Assembly (NCBI RefSeq): GCF_022346995.1 | Contig: NZ_JAKRNM010000007.1 | Coordinates: forward strand, 1 to 64,000 | Direction of reading: 5' to 3' | DNA length: 64,000 nt | DNA from: Paenibacillus sp. ACRRY | GTDB taxonomy: Bacteria > Bacillota > Bacilli > Paenibacillales > Paenibacillaceae | Part shown: positions 1 through 7,583 of the stretch, piece by piece | How positions within the stretch are numbered: the first letter of the stretch is position 1 | Layout of the letters: every line of letters begins with the position of its first letter | Made by a program: the position numbers and the translations under genes | The notes under the pieces: generated by a model | Databases searched by the model: none | What the model was told of the DNA's origin: nothing | What the model saw: the letters and a program-made list of their open reading frames with translations, nothing else

Positions 1-110
1 AGATTTCCCAGTATGTAAGACCCCTTGAAGACGACGAGGTAGATAGGCTGGGGGTGGAAGTGCAGTAATGCATGGAGCTGACCAGTACTAATCGGTCGAG
101 GGCTTATCCA
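1..110 (+). rRNA. 23S ribosomal RNA, 3' end (partial)
   Basis: The first 110 bases match the highly conserved 3' terminus of bacterial 23S rRNA, including the ACTAATCGGTCGAGGGCTTA segment at the very end of the molecule. The gene begins outside the window. The end is placed where the conserved sequence stops. Between it and the first tRNA there is only a small CAGAGA/TCTCTG hairpin at about 155-170 and no 5S gene, which is unusual for a Bacillales operon (see findings). Confidence 0.93.
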
Positions 111-178
111 AATTGCAGGTTTTAAGTCGCAAGTTTCGTTTCGGATCTAGTTTTCAGAGAATAATCTCTGAATAATAT

Positions 179-254
179 TCCCTGATAGCTCAGTTGGTAG
201 AGCACTCGACTGTTAATCGAGTTGTCACAGGTTCGAGTCCTGTTCGGGGAGCCA
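179..254 (+). tRNA. tRNA-Asn (GTT)
   Basis: A 76-nt cloverleaf with acceptor TCCCTGA/TCGGGGA, anticodon GTT and encoded CCA. It is the first of 15 tandem tRNA genes whose order matches the B. subtilis trnD cluster. Confidence 0.96.
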
Positions 255-257
255 TAT

Positions 258-349
258 GGAGAGGTGTCCGAGTTGGCCGAAGGAGCACGATTGGAAATCG
301 TGTAGGCGCCACAAGCGTCTCGAGGGTTCGAATCCCTCTCTCTCCGCCA
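258..349 (+). tRNA. tRNA-Ser (GGA)
   Basis: A class II tRNA with a long variable arm, acceptor GGAGAGG/TCTCTCC, anticodon GGA and encoded CCA. It lies three bases after tRNA-Asn. Confidence 0.96.
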
Positions 350-355
350 TAGTAA

Positions 356-427
356 GGCCCGTTGGTCAAGGGGTTAAGACACCTCCCTTTCACGGAGGTA
401 ACAGGGGTTCGAATCCCCTACGGGTCA
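356..427 (+). tRNA. tRNA-Glu (TTC)
   Basis: Acceptor GGCCCGT/ACGGGTC, anticodon TTC. The discriminator A is followed by TTA, so CCA is not encoded and must be added after transcription. Confidence 0.95.
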
Positions 428-496
428 TTATTTTCACCTCAAAAAAGAGGTTGATTTTAACAACAGTTTTATGTTAAGATCATAAATGTGTTGTTC

Positions 497-572
497 GGAG
501 GCTTAGCTCAGCTGGGAGAGCATCTGCCTTACAAGCAGAGGGTCGGGGGTTCGAGCCCCTCAGCCTCCACCA
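497..572 (+). tRNA. tRNA-Val (TAC)
   Basis: A 76-nt cloverleaf with acceptor GGAGGCT/AGCCTCC, anticodon TAC and encoded CCA. A 69-bp spacer separates it from tRNA-Glu. Confidence 0.96.
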
Positions 573-589
573 TATAACTTTTATAACGA

Positions 590-663
<74 letters not shown>

Positions 664-690
664 TTATACTTTCTTTACAGAAAGTGATCT

Positions 691-768
691 GGAACCGTGG
701 TGTAGTTGGCCTAACATGCCTGCCTGTCACGCAGGAGATCGCGGGTTCGAATCCCGTCGGTTCCGCCA
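691..768 (+). tRNA. tRNA-Asp (GTC)
   Basis: Acceptor GGAACCG/CGGTTCC, anticodon GTC, CCA encoded. Confidence 0.96.
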
Positions 769-861
769 TTTTTACCCTACATGAGGAATCTGTTCACTAA
801 GTCTGTTATATGGCACCGACGCCCAGGATAAAGTGTAACGTTCATGTTTAGACTTTATTAT

Positions 862-937
<76 letters not shown>

Positions 938-957
938 TTATCACTACAATTTAATAC

Positions 958-1033
<76 letters not shown>

Positions 1034-1037
1034 CTAT

Positions 1038-1123
1038 GGAGGATTAGCGAAGTGGCCAAACGCATCAGACTGTAAATCTGCTCCCGTACGGGTTCGGTGG
1101 TTCGAATCCATCATCCTCCACCA
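1038..1123 (+). tRNA. tRNA-Tyr (GTA)
   Basis: A class II tRNA with a long variable arm, acceptor GGAGGAT/ATCCTCC, anticodon GTA, CCA encoded. Confidence 0.96.
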
Positions 1124-1129
1124 GTTTTT

Positions 1130-1203
1130 AGGGGCATAGTTTAAAGGTAGAACAACGGTCTCCAAAACCGTTGGTGTGGGTTCAATTCCTGCTGCCCCTG
1201 CCA
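1130..1203 (+). tRNA. tRNA-Trp (CCA)
   Basis: Acceptor AGGGGCA/TGCCCCT, anticodon CCA, 3' CCA encoded. Confidence 0.95.
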
Positions 1204-1230
1204 ATTAACTTTTTAAGTAATAACGCATAT

Positions 1231-1304
1231 GGCGATCGTGGCGAAGTGGTTAACGCACCGGTTTGTGGATCCGGCATTCGGGGGTTCAATTCCCCTCGAT
1301 CGCC
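1231..1304 (+). tRNA. tRNA-His (GTG)
   Basis: It has the extra G at position -1 opposite discriminator C73 that marks tRNA-His, acceptor GCGATCG/CGATCGC and anticodon GTG. CCA is not encoded. Confidence 0.95.
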
Positions 1305-1317
1305 CCTTTGTTTTTAT

Positions 1318-1392
1318 TGGGGATTAGCCAAGCGGTAAGGCAACGGACTTTGACTCCGTCATGCATAGGTTCAAATCCTATATCCCCAGCCA
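1318..1392 (+). tRNA. tRNA-Gln (TTG)
   Basis: Acceptor TGGGGAT/ATCCCCA, anticodon TTG, CCA encoded. Confidence 0.95.
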
Positions 1393-1396
1393 TTTT

Positions 1397-1471
1397 GCGG
1401 ACGTGGCTCAGCGGTAGAGCATCGCCTTGCCAAGGCGAGGGTCGCGGGTTCGATTCCCGTCGTCCGCTCCA
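1397..1471 (+). tRNA. tRNA-Gly (GCC)
   Basis: Acceptor GCGGACG/CGTCCGC, anticodon GCC, CCA encoded. Confidence 0.96.
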
Positions 1472-1477
1472 AAATAT

Positions 1478-1551
1478 GGCGCCATAGCCAAGTGGTAAGG
1501 CACAGCTCTGCAAAAGCTTTATCCCCAGTTCGAATCTGGGTGGCGCCTCCA
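1478..1551 (+). tRNA. tRNA-Cys (GCA)
   Basis: Acceptor GGCGCCA/TGGCGCC, anticodon GCA, CCA encoded. Confidence 0.96.
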
Positions 1552-1585
1552 GTATATTTTTAGTGAATATACTACAACATGATAT

Positions 1586-1664
1586 GCCGGCGTGGCGGAA
1601 TGGCAGACGCGCTCGACTCAAAATCGAGTGGGAAACCGTGGAGGTTCGAGTCCTCTCGCCGGTA
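1586..1664 (+). tRNA. tRNA-Leu (CAA)
   Basis: A class II tRNA with acceptor GCCGGCG/CGCCGGT and anticodon CAA. CCA is not encoded. It is the last gene of the cluster. Confidence 0.93.
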
Positions 1665-1672
1665 TAACGTAT

Positions 1673-1712
1673 AACCCTGTGGATTGCTTAGACAATTCAC
1701 AGGGTTATTTTT
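1673..1712 (+). terminator. Terminator of the rRNA-tRNA operon
   Basis: AACCCTGTG and CACAGGGTT form a perfect stem extended by ATTG/CAAT inside, followed by a T-rich run. It sits eight bases after tRNA-Leu and closes the operon. The next 190 bp before the methyltransferase show only a weak promoter-like TTGACG near 1757. Confidence 0.88.
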
Positions 1713-1906
1713 ATTACTTTAGTTTTCGCAATGGATGAGTAGTTAACTATATGAGGTTGACGTTTGGGCCGATTAGATATATTGTAGATAAATAAAGTCT
1801 ATGATGATACTGGCTACACGGTATTGAGATACTTTTGCTGGTTTAAAGAGAGAAGGGCCTTTCTGGTGAACTTTTGATTTTATTACATAGAACGGAGTGA
1901 AACGAA

Positions 1907-2854
1907 ATGCTTAAGGAAAAAGTGTCTCAGGAGAACAATTCAGTTAATTATTCAGAACTATTATTTGATCTATCGATCTGGGAAGAGGCGTGGAAGCAGC
2001 GGCCAAGGAATTCAAGATACAAGAATAAGAGTGCGCCATTCGAAACGGAAGAAGCATTTGAACGCTGGGCACGAGACTATCACCTTCAATCCTTTACAGA
2101 GGAAGGTAAGAAGCGTTCCGAGCGCATCATGAGCTGGATTGAGAACCAGGGCGTAGACTTTAGTGATTTATCCATATTGGACATTGGAGCGGCTTCGGGC
2201 ATTTTTACAATTCCTTTTGCAGAAAAGGGGGCAACTATCACTGCAGTCGAACCTTCTGAACTGCTTATTTCTTTGATGAAAGAGACAATCCCAAACAGAT
2301 TAGCGTCTAATATTGAAATTGTTTCTGAACGTTTTGAAGAAATATCGATTCAGGAGAAAGGCTGGGAACAAAAATATGATTTTGCCTTCGCCTCTATGTG
2401 CCCAGCAATGTCCGATTGGGAAACAGTTGAACAGGCAATTCAAAGTGCTCGCAAATACGTCTATATCAGTGCCATGGCTGGTCCGAGAGTGCATACGTTA
2501 ATAGACGAGTTAAAAGAGGTACTTCATGTTAATCCACCTTATCGTTCGGGAGATATGGGTTATATACAGCAGCTGCTATTCTTGAAGGGTTACGCGTATA
2601 CGTCGTTAATTACAAATGAAGTCAACACTATTGAGATGCCTGTTCAGCAAGTTGTAGATCATTTACAGGAATGGCTAAACACCTATGGATTGCCATCGGA
2701 CGCAGACTCACTATACAAGGCTGAGCACTATATCCGAGGTGCCTATCCAGACGGGGTGGTTACCTTCCTACGTGGCGGCAGGTTCGGAAAAATACTAATT
2801 CAGCTGGACCAGCAAAACATGAAGATTGTTCGTAAGAAAGAAGCTAAGAAATAA
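1907..2854 (+). CDS. Class I SAM-dependent methyltransferase
   Basis: The 315-residue protein has a Rossmann methyltransferase core. Motif I is LDIGAASGIF at about residues 91-100, followed by an acidic VEP at the end of beta 2 (about 115) that would hold the ribose of S-adenosylmethionine, and a FAFASMCPAM stretch in the motif IV position. About 80 helical residues precede the core. No signal peptide or membrane helix is visible. The ATG follows GGAGTG by nine bases. The gene stands alone between the tRNA terminator and a convergent AraC gene. The substrate cannot be told from sequence. Confidence 0.8.
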   Translation: MLKEKVSQENNSVNYSELLFDLSIWEEAWKQRPRNSRYKNKSAPFETEEAFERWARDYHLQSFTEEGKKRSERIMSWIENQGVDFSDLSILDIGAASGIFTIPFAEKGATITAVEPSELLISLMKETIPNRLASNIEIVSERFEEISIQEKGWEQKYDFAFASMCPAMSDWETVEQAIQSARKYVYISAMAGPRVHTLIDELKEVLHVNPPYRSGDMGYIQQLLFLKGYAYTSLITNEVNTIEMPVQQVVDHLQEWLNTYGLPSDADSLYKAEHYIRGAYPDGVVTFLRGGRFGKILIQLDQQNMKIVRKKEAKK

Positions 2855-2873
2855 AACCATGTTTAATTCAATA

Positions 2874-2901
2874 AAAAGGGAGCAGATCATCTGCTCCTTT
2901 T
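2874..2901. terminator. Bidirectional terminator between convergent genes
   Basis: GGAGCAGAT and ATCTGCTCC form a near-perfect hairpin with A-rich and T-rich flanks, so it can end transcription of both the methyltransferase and the AraC-type gene. Confidence 0.85.
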
Positions 2902-2919
2902 CGTTTGTCTCATAAACAA

Positions 2920-5310
2920 TTATTTCATGGAAGAGTGAAGAGGCTTTTGTTTACGTTCCCGGTACTGACCGGGAGTGATACCCTCCCATTTTCGAAACGA
3001 GCGGATAAAGTTTTGCGGGTTGTTGTAACGAAGCCGAGCAGCAATATCCTTAATGGTCAGCTCGGTTTCATCCAACCACTTTCGGGCCATCTTGAACCGA
3101 TACTGTGACAAATATTCACTGAAGGCGTAGCCTGTTTCTTTACTGAACACAGTGCTCAAATAGCTTGCATTATAATGGAGCCTACAAGCACACTCTTCGA
3201 GTGTCAGATCGGTATCGTATTCCTGATGGATAATAGCAATCATTCTTTCCGAGATCTGCTGATGCTGCGCATATTGCCTTTCTCTGAGGATGCCAATAAC
3301 CGGCCTAATGATACGGTAAGTAAACCATTGTTCGACATCGGCAGCCGTTTGCAGAGCGAGCAGTTCCTTGATCATTGGTCTGTGTTCAGAAGAGATCTGT
3401 GCAAGTCGAATACCGGACTCCTGTATCATCTGTAATATATGCATCAATAATCGGGTTAAACCAACCTGGTACTCTTCCTCGGTCCATTCCATATGATACA
3501 CACGCTGGAGCAACTGATGTAATAGTACGGAAGCTTCTGCCTCATCTGCAGATAGAATGGATTGCATAAGACGATGTTCGAGGGACTCAGGGTATGGTAG
3601 CGTCCACATGGAAGAATAAATGGTCTCTTCCTCATGTTGTTTGACGCTAGGTCCTGGTATGATCTGCTGCTGCAACAGCTTCATGGCTTCAACATATGCC
3701 AGGTGTATTTCTGAAATGGAAGTATACGGTTGGCTGAAACGGATATTCATCTGAAGATTCAAAATTTCACTCACTCGATGGTGTAGCAGCTCCGCTATTT
3801 CGTAAAGTTCTTTTGAAAACACGGAATTGTCCATTTCTACAGTACCTATTATTGTTACTACAGTCTGTTCCACAATGATCGGAAGGAGCTGTCGATCCTT
3901 ATTGATGGATTCTTCCACTATATTTTGAACGGCAAATAACAGGAGATCGAGATCGTGATGATCATACTTCGTTTGACTTGCCAAATCGATCTGTAGGGTC
4001 AATACGGCTATTTGTTGCCACTGAATAAGATGATCTCTGTAGCCAAGATCGCTCAAGTTTTGGTGCAGAATACCGGGCGAGCAATCGCCTAGAAGCATAT
4101 TTATCATAAACTGAGTGCGTGCCTGCAAAACGTATTGATTCAATTTATACTCCATCTGGGATCGAGAAGCTGAAAGCTGAGTAATATGGGCCTTGATTTG
4201 CTCGAATTCATCTTGAGGTGGTAAAAAGGATTGTTGCAAATTCTGATTCGATAAGACTCTGTCAGTGATTCCTAGCTGTGATAGCAGGTTTCGTATGGGG
4301 ACATGCAAATGCCTTGAACCTAACCATGCGAATAATAAGGAGAGTAGAAGGAGTATTATCCCGACAGACAAGGTATACAGTGCGACCTCAGCATACTCTT
4401 GGGACAGGACATTCTTGGGTGTAATTAAAATATAAGTCCATCCCTTTAACGGTGTCTTAGCGAAGGTTAAAGAATATTCCGTATCAGCAATTCGAATCTC
4501 GTGGTATTCCTTTGAAGCAGCAGACGTATTCGGAGAGAGCAATTCGCTCATGTCCATTTTAGATTCAATATCTTCTATGCTCATTGCTGATAAGGGTTGT
4601 CCAATATACATAGGATCAGGGTGAACAAGAATTCGCTGTTCCCGGTTCACAATAATCAATTCTGAAGCAGACATATCCATGTCAACGGATTCAGATAGAA
4701 TAGAATGATGCAATGAGCATGCAGGAAGTCCGCCAATCAAAGCTGAGTCAGTGGGTGCATTCATAAGCGAGATGGATCTGCCGAGCACGATATGATAGTT
4801 ACATCCGGACGGAGATCCCTGTTCATTATGCTTAAATACAGATGAGGGAATCAGCTGCCAGCCAGAGGTCAGGGTTTTGGTCAATAAATCTCGCATGGGA
4901 AGAACCAAAGGGAAGTCCGTGTTGAGATACAACCCTGCATGATCGACCAGCCAATCCTTAGTTTGATTAACCAGCGTAATATCCATTAAGGGCTCCCAGG
5001 ATCGCATATGTTGAAATTCAGATTGAAGCAGGTTCACTGTTGTTAATGTATCACTTGGAAGTGTAGCCGACAGGGATTGAAGTGTAATAGGAGAGCGGGT
5101 CGCCTGATCCAGCATATAGCTGACAGTGTTAAGCTTATTTTCGACGCTCGACTGCATCTGTAAAAGAAGTTGTCTATTCGCCTGCATACGATGCAGTTCC
5201 GTCTGTTTCATAGAAAATAGAACTGCCGCTATTCCGGCCAGCAGAATAGGCAAGGTACTGAGCAAAATGCCAAACAAGATCATTTTATGAAGAAAGCTGA
5301 TGGATCGCAC
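2920..5310 (-). CDS. Membrane-bound AraC-family regulator (YesN-like sensor)
   Basis: The 796-residue protein starts with a membrane helix (about 8-32) and has a long extracellular region to about 290, a second membrane helix (about 300-325), then a cytoplasmic linker and a C-terminal AraC double helix-turn-helix (about 690-785, with YNASYLSTVFSKETGYAFSE and NNPQNFIRSFRKWEG). This one-component layout is common in Paenibacillus, where such proteins usually sit beside carbohydrate ABC transporters and sense extracellular ligands. Here no transporter is adjacent, so the target is unknown. A cre-like site lies about 50 bp upstream. It faces away from the lia/psp operon. Confidence 0.82.
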   Translation of the reverse strand: MRSISFLHKMILFGILLSTLPILLAGIAAVLFSMKQTELHRMQANRQLLLQMQSSVENKLNTVSYMLDQATRSPITLQSLSATLPSDTLTTVNLLQSEFQHMRSWEPLMDITLVNQTKDWLVDHAGLYLNTDFPLVLPMRDLLTKTLTSGWQLIPSSVFKHNEQGSPSGCNYHIVLGRSISLMNAPTDSALIGGLPACSLHHSILSESVDMDMSASELIIVNREQRILVHPDPMYIGQPLSAMSIEDIESKMDMSELLSPNTSAASKEYHEIRIADTEYSLTFAKTPLKGWTYILITPKNVLSQEYAEVALYTLSVGIILLLLSLLFAWLGSRHLHVPIRNLLSQLGITDRVLSNQNLQQSFLPPQDEFEQIKAHITQLSASRSQMEYKLNQYVLQARTQFMINMLLGDCSPGILHQNLSDLGYRDHLIQWQQIAVLTLQIDLASQTKYDHHDLDLLLFAVQNIVEESINKDRQLLPIIVEQTVVTIIGTVEMDNSVFSKELYEIAELLHHRVSEILNLQMNIRFSQPYTSISEIHLAYVEAMKLLQQQIIPGPSVKQHEEETIYSSMWTLPYPESLEHRLMQSILSADEAEASVLLHQLLQRVYHMEWTEEEYQVGLTRLLMHILQMIQESGIRLAQISSEHRPMIKELLALQTAADVEQWFTYRIIRPVIGILRERQYAQHQQISERMIAIIHQEYDTDLTLEECACRLHYNASYLSTVFSKETGYAFSEYLSQYRFKMARKWLDETELTIKDIAARLRYNNPQNFIRSFRKWEGITPGQYRERKQKPLHSSMK

Positions 5311-5356
5311 AGCCCCACTCCTAACTCCTGAATTAGGATCGTACTGCTTCTATTTT

Positions 5357-5370
5357 AGTAAACGCTTACA
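5357..5370. promoter_or_regulatory. Candidate cre (CcpA) site upstream of the AraC-type gene
   Basis: AGTAAACGCTTACA fits the catabolite-responsive element consensus TGWNANCGNTNWCA with one mismatch (A for T at position 1). It lies 47 bp upstream of the minus-strand start. CcpA control would suit a sugar-linked regulator. Match by eye only. The stretch from here to about 5595 holds no gene I can support. Confidence 0.4.
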
Positions 5371-5599
5371 TTATTAACAACATAAATTTGTTTATCTGGA
5401 TAAAAAAGTATTTAAATGTTGGTTGTGCAGAGCTTTTCATTCAACCGTACATCATTTGGGGGAAACGAAATACTTTTGTAAACGTACATAAGGCTTAAGG
5501 GCAGATCATATCAAAGGCGGTTACATGCTCAGATATGGTTAAGACACTCTAGTCGGATAAGGGTATATGAGGTATCCCAATCTCAAGCTCATTATATGT

Positions 5600-5684
5600 C
5601 GACAGAGGTCTGATGTAAGGACAGACGGAGGTCTAACCTCATCCCCGACCTGAGTCTAGGATGAAAAACCGTCCGCGGTCTGTT
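5600..5684 (+). promoter_or_regulatory. Cluster of four GTCT-type boxes before the lia/psp operon
   Basis: Four related inverted or half-inverted motifs are spaced along 85 bp: CAGA-GG-TCTG (5603-5612), AGAC-GGAG-GTCT (5623-5634), GAC-CTGA-GTC (5647-5656) and GTCCGCGGTCTG (5671-5682). The last abuts the promoter. They resemble operators for a dimeric response regulator, and the operon's own product LiaR is the obvious candidate; that link is inference. Confidence 0.5.
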
Positions 5685-5711
5685 TTGAAAAGTCCCCGTT
5701 TCCCCTAGAAT
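5685..5711 (+). promoter_or_regulatory. Candidate promoter of the lia/psp operon
   Basis: TTGAAA (5685-5690) and TAGAAT (5706-5711) are separated by 15 bp, shorter than the usual 17. A short spacer fits a promoter needing an activator bound just upstream, where the GTCT boxes lie. The leader to the first gene is about 80 nt. Confidence 0.45.
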
Positions 5712-5798
5712 AAAGACATAAGGTTGAACAAGAAACAACAAACACAAATGAGCAAATAAACAAATCAAAATACAAACCGAAAGGGTGGTGAAAAAATT

Positions 5799-6107
5799 AT
5801 GAGATGGAATAAGGGAAATGGTTGGGCGATTGTCCTGATTGCGCTGGGAGCTCTCATCCTTTTCGGAAAGTTAACTCCGCTTCTTGGACACCTGATGGGG
5901 TATCTGATTCCGATTCTGATGATTGCACTTGGTTACTACGGGGTTAAACGAGGAAATGTAATGCTGGGTTGGATCGTCTTGATTATCGGTATCCTGTCAC
6001 TGATGGGTAAACTGGCTTGGTTGATCGGACCAATCATCGCCATCGGGTTAATCATCTTCGGTGTCTCGATGCTTAGCAACAATCGCAGTCGTCGTGGCCG
6101 CTACTAA
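5799..6107 (+). CDS. liaI: LiaI-like small membrane protein
   Basis: The 102-residue protein is almost entirely hydrophobic, with about four membrane segments in two similar halves (each ending in a Gly-Lys-Leu turn) and a short Arg-rich cytoplasmic tail. This is the LiaI/LiaF-type membrane region. In Bacillus, LiaI is the membrane anchor for the PspA homologue LiaH during cell-envelope stress. It is the first gene of an eight-gene operon and is followed 34 bp later by a PspA homologue, as in liaIH. The ATG has AGGGTGGTG upstream. The family fit is good; the name follows context. Confidence 0.72.
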   Translation: MRWNKGNGWAIVLIALGALILFGKLTPLLGHLMGYLIPILMIALGYYGVKRGNVMLGWIVLIIGILSLMGKLAWLIGPIIAIGLIIFGVSMLSNNRSRRGRY

Positions 6108-6141
6108 ATTATCACGATCTTGAAAAGGAGGACAGAACATA

Positions 6142-6813
6142 ATGAGTGTATTTCGTCGAATGCGGGATATTACCGTAGCTACATTAAATGAACATCTGGA
6201 GCAAAGTCAGGATCCAGTCAAACTGATTGATCAGTTTCTGGTCTCGACCCGCCAAGACATTGGCGAAGCCGAGAAGCTTCGTCATCAATATGCAAGCCAT
6301 ACAAGACAGATGAAGCAGCAAGCCGACCAGGCAGCAAGTATGGTGCACAAACGTGAAGAGCAGGCTTCAATGGCTCTAAAAGCAGGAGAAGAGCATCTAG
6401 CTAAACTGGCCCTGCAGGAGAAAATTCTCCATGAGGAAAAAATGGAACAATACAATGAACTGTATGCCCAGAGCAATGCAGCATTACAGGAACTAGATGA
6501 ACAGATTGACCAGCTGAAAGTGGAGTATCAGAATGTGTACAGCAAACGTCAATATTACTACGCTCGTATGCAAACCATTCAGTTGCAGCAACGAATGAAT
6601 CAAAGAGGTCACTACAATAATCAGAATGTACCTCGAATGTTTAATCGCCTGGACGACCAAGTCTCTGATCTTGAATATGAGGCACAGAGTCTGAGAGACA
6701 TTCGCCGTATGAGCCAGGATGGTTCAGGAACAGCAGGCAGTATGTCCTCCTCAGCCTTGGATAAAGAGCTGGAGCGCTTGAAACAGAAGCTGAACAATGA
6801 CAGAAAGGAGTAG
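6142..6813 (+). CDS. PspA/IM30 family envelope-stress protein (copy 1)
   Basis: The 223-residue protein has the PspA/LiaH layout: an amphipathic N-terminal helix (SVFRRMRDITVATLNEHLEQ), the conserved DPVKLIDQFL segment at residues 25-34, then a long coiled coil to about 150 and a Ser-rich stretch before a last charged helix. PspA proteins assemble on the inner face of the membrane under stress and support its integrity. AAAGGAGG lies nine bases before the ATG. A second PspA, only moderately similar, is encoded by the fifth gene of the operon. Confidence 0.88.
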   Translation: MSVFRRMRDITVATLNEHLEQSQDPVKLIDQFLVSTRQDIGEAEKLRHQYASHTRQMKQQADQAASMVHKREEQASMALKAGEEHLAKLALQEKILHEEKMEQYNELYAQSNAALQELDEQIDQLKVEYQNVYSKRQYYYARMQTIQLQQRMNQRGHYNNQNVPRMFNRLDDQVSDLEYEAQSLRDIRRMSQDGSGTAGSMSSSALDKELERLKQKLNNDRKE

Positions 6814-6817
6814 TCAC

Positions 6818-7039
6818 ATGAATAGATTATACCGCTCAACGCGTAATCGAAGGCTGACTGGTTTGATCGGCGGCATCTCTGAGAATCTTGGGTTAAGTTC
6901 CATGCTGCTACGTCTTATCTTCTTCATCAGTATTTTCGCTACGGGAGGTACATCATTGTTGATCTACTTCATCGCTGCATTGGTGGTGCCGAAGGAACCC
7001 TATCCTGCAGATCCATACGGATACAATTCCAGGATATAA
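6818..7039 (+). CDS. PspC-domain membrane protein (short)
   Basis: The 73-residue protein is a single PspC domain: LYRSTRNRRLTGLIGGISEN, then one membrane helix (about 30-57), then a short Pro/Tyr tail. I chose the ATG at 6818, preceded by AAAGGAG, over an upstream in-frame start that would lie inside pspA. PspC proteins are membrane partners of PspA. The next gene encodes a longer relative with a nearly identical first 60 residues, so the pair looks like a tandem duplication. Confidence 0.85.
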   Translation: MNRLYRSTRNRRLTGLIGGISENLGLSSMLLRLIFFISIFATGGTSLLIYFIAALVVPKEPYPADPYGYNSRI

Positions 7040-7060
7040 GTAAACGAAAGGAGTAAGCAC

Positions 7061-7582
7061 ATGAGCAAATTATACCGCTCAACGCGTGACCGGATGCTAA
7101 CAGGTTTGATCGGCGGGATATCCGAATCCATTGGAATGGACTCCACGCTGCTGCGGATCATCTTCGTCATCAGTATCTTTGTAACAGGCGGCACAGCGTT
7201 GTTAATCTACTTTATCGCAGCCCTGGTAGTACCAAAAGAACCATTCCCGCCTTATGACCCGTACGGTTACGGTCCCGGCCCTGGTCCAGGTCCAGGTCCA
7301 GGTCCTGGTCCTGGAAGAGGATACAACAGCTATGACCACGATCCGAACAGAGGTCCTTTCCGGGGGAACAATCAAGGTCACGGTAGCTTCGGTCCCGGCC
7401 CAGGATACAATAACAGACCGAATTCGGGTCCACGTTCATACGACAATAACAACTATGGAGCAGGTGCACCGCAAGAAAGTGAACTGGATTCCATGATGAA
7501 AGATATTGAGAAAAAAGCATTGAAAAAAGAAGTTGAAGAGCTTCGCCAAAAATTATCTCGTTACGAGAAGGGAGAAAAGTAA
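7061..7582 (+). CDS. PspC-domain protein with Gly-Pro repeat tail and C-terminal coiled coil
   Basis: Residues 1-60 repeat the PspC domain of the preceding gene. They are followed by a run of Gly-Pro dipeptides (about 69-85), a Gly/Asn/Pro-rich linker to about 135, and a charged helix from SELDSMMKDIEKKALKKEVE to the end that could form a coiled coil. The PspC part should sit in the membrane with the low-complexity linker tethering the helix. The helix could bind the PspA coiled coil; that is inference. It ends one base before the next start. AAAGGAG precedes the ATG. Confidence 0.83.
   Translation: MSKLYRSTRDRMLTGLIGGISESIGMDSTLLRIIFVISIFVTGGTALLIYFIAALVVPKEPFPPYDPYGYGPGPGPGPGPGPGPGRGYNSYDHDPNRGPFRGNNQGHGSFGPGPGYNNRPNSGPRSYDNNNYGAGAPQESELDSMMKDIEKKALKKEVEELRQKLSRYEKGEK
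7271..7312 (+). repeat. Hexanucleotide repeat encoding Gly-Pro in the second PspC gene
   Basis: Seven tandem six-base units of the type GGTCCN or GGCCCT encode the Gly-Pro run. As the unit is six bases, slippage would change the tail length without shifting the frame. Confidence 0.85.
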
Positions 7583-7583
7583 A

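Noticed and set aside
5371..5595. Possible hidden gene in the long gap before the lia/psp operon
   Set aside because: No frame with a ribosome site and plausible composition is seen; the gap is better explained by regulatory DNA of the two divergent units.
7271..7312. Short tandem repeat as a CRISPR or mobile element
   Set aside because: The unit is six bases, without spacers, and encodes Gly-Pro in frame within a real gene.
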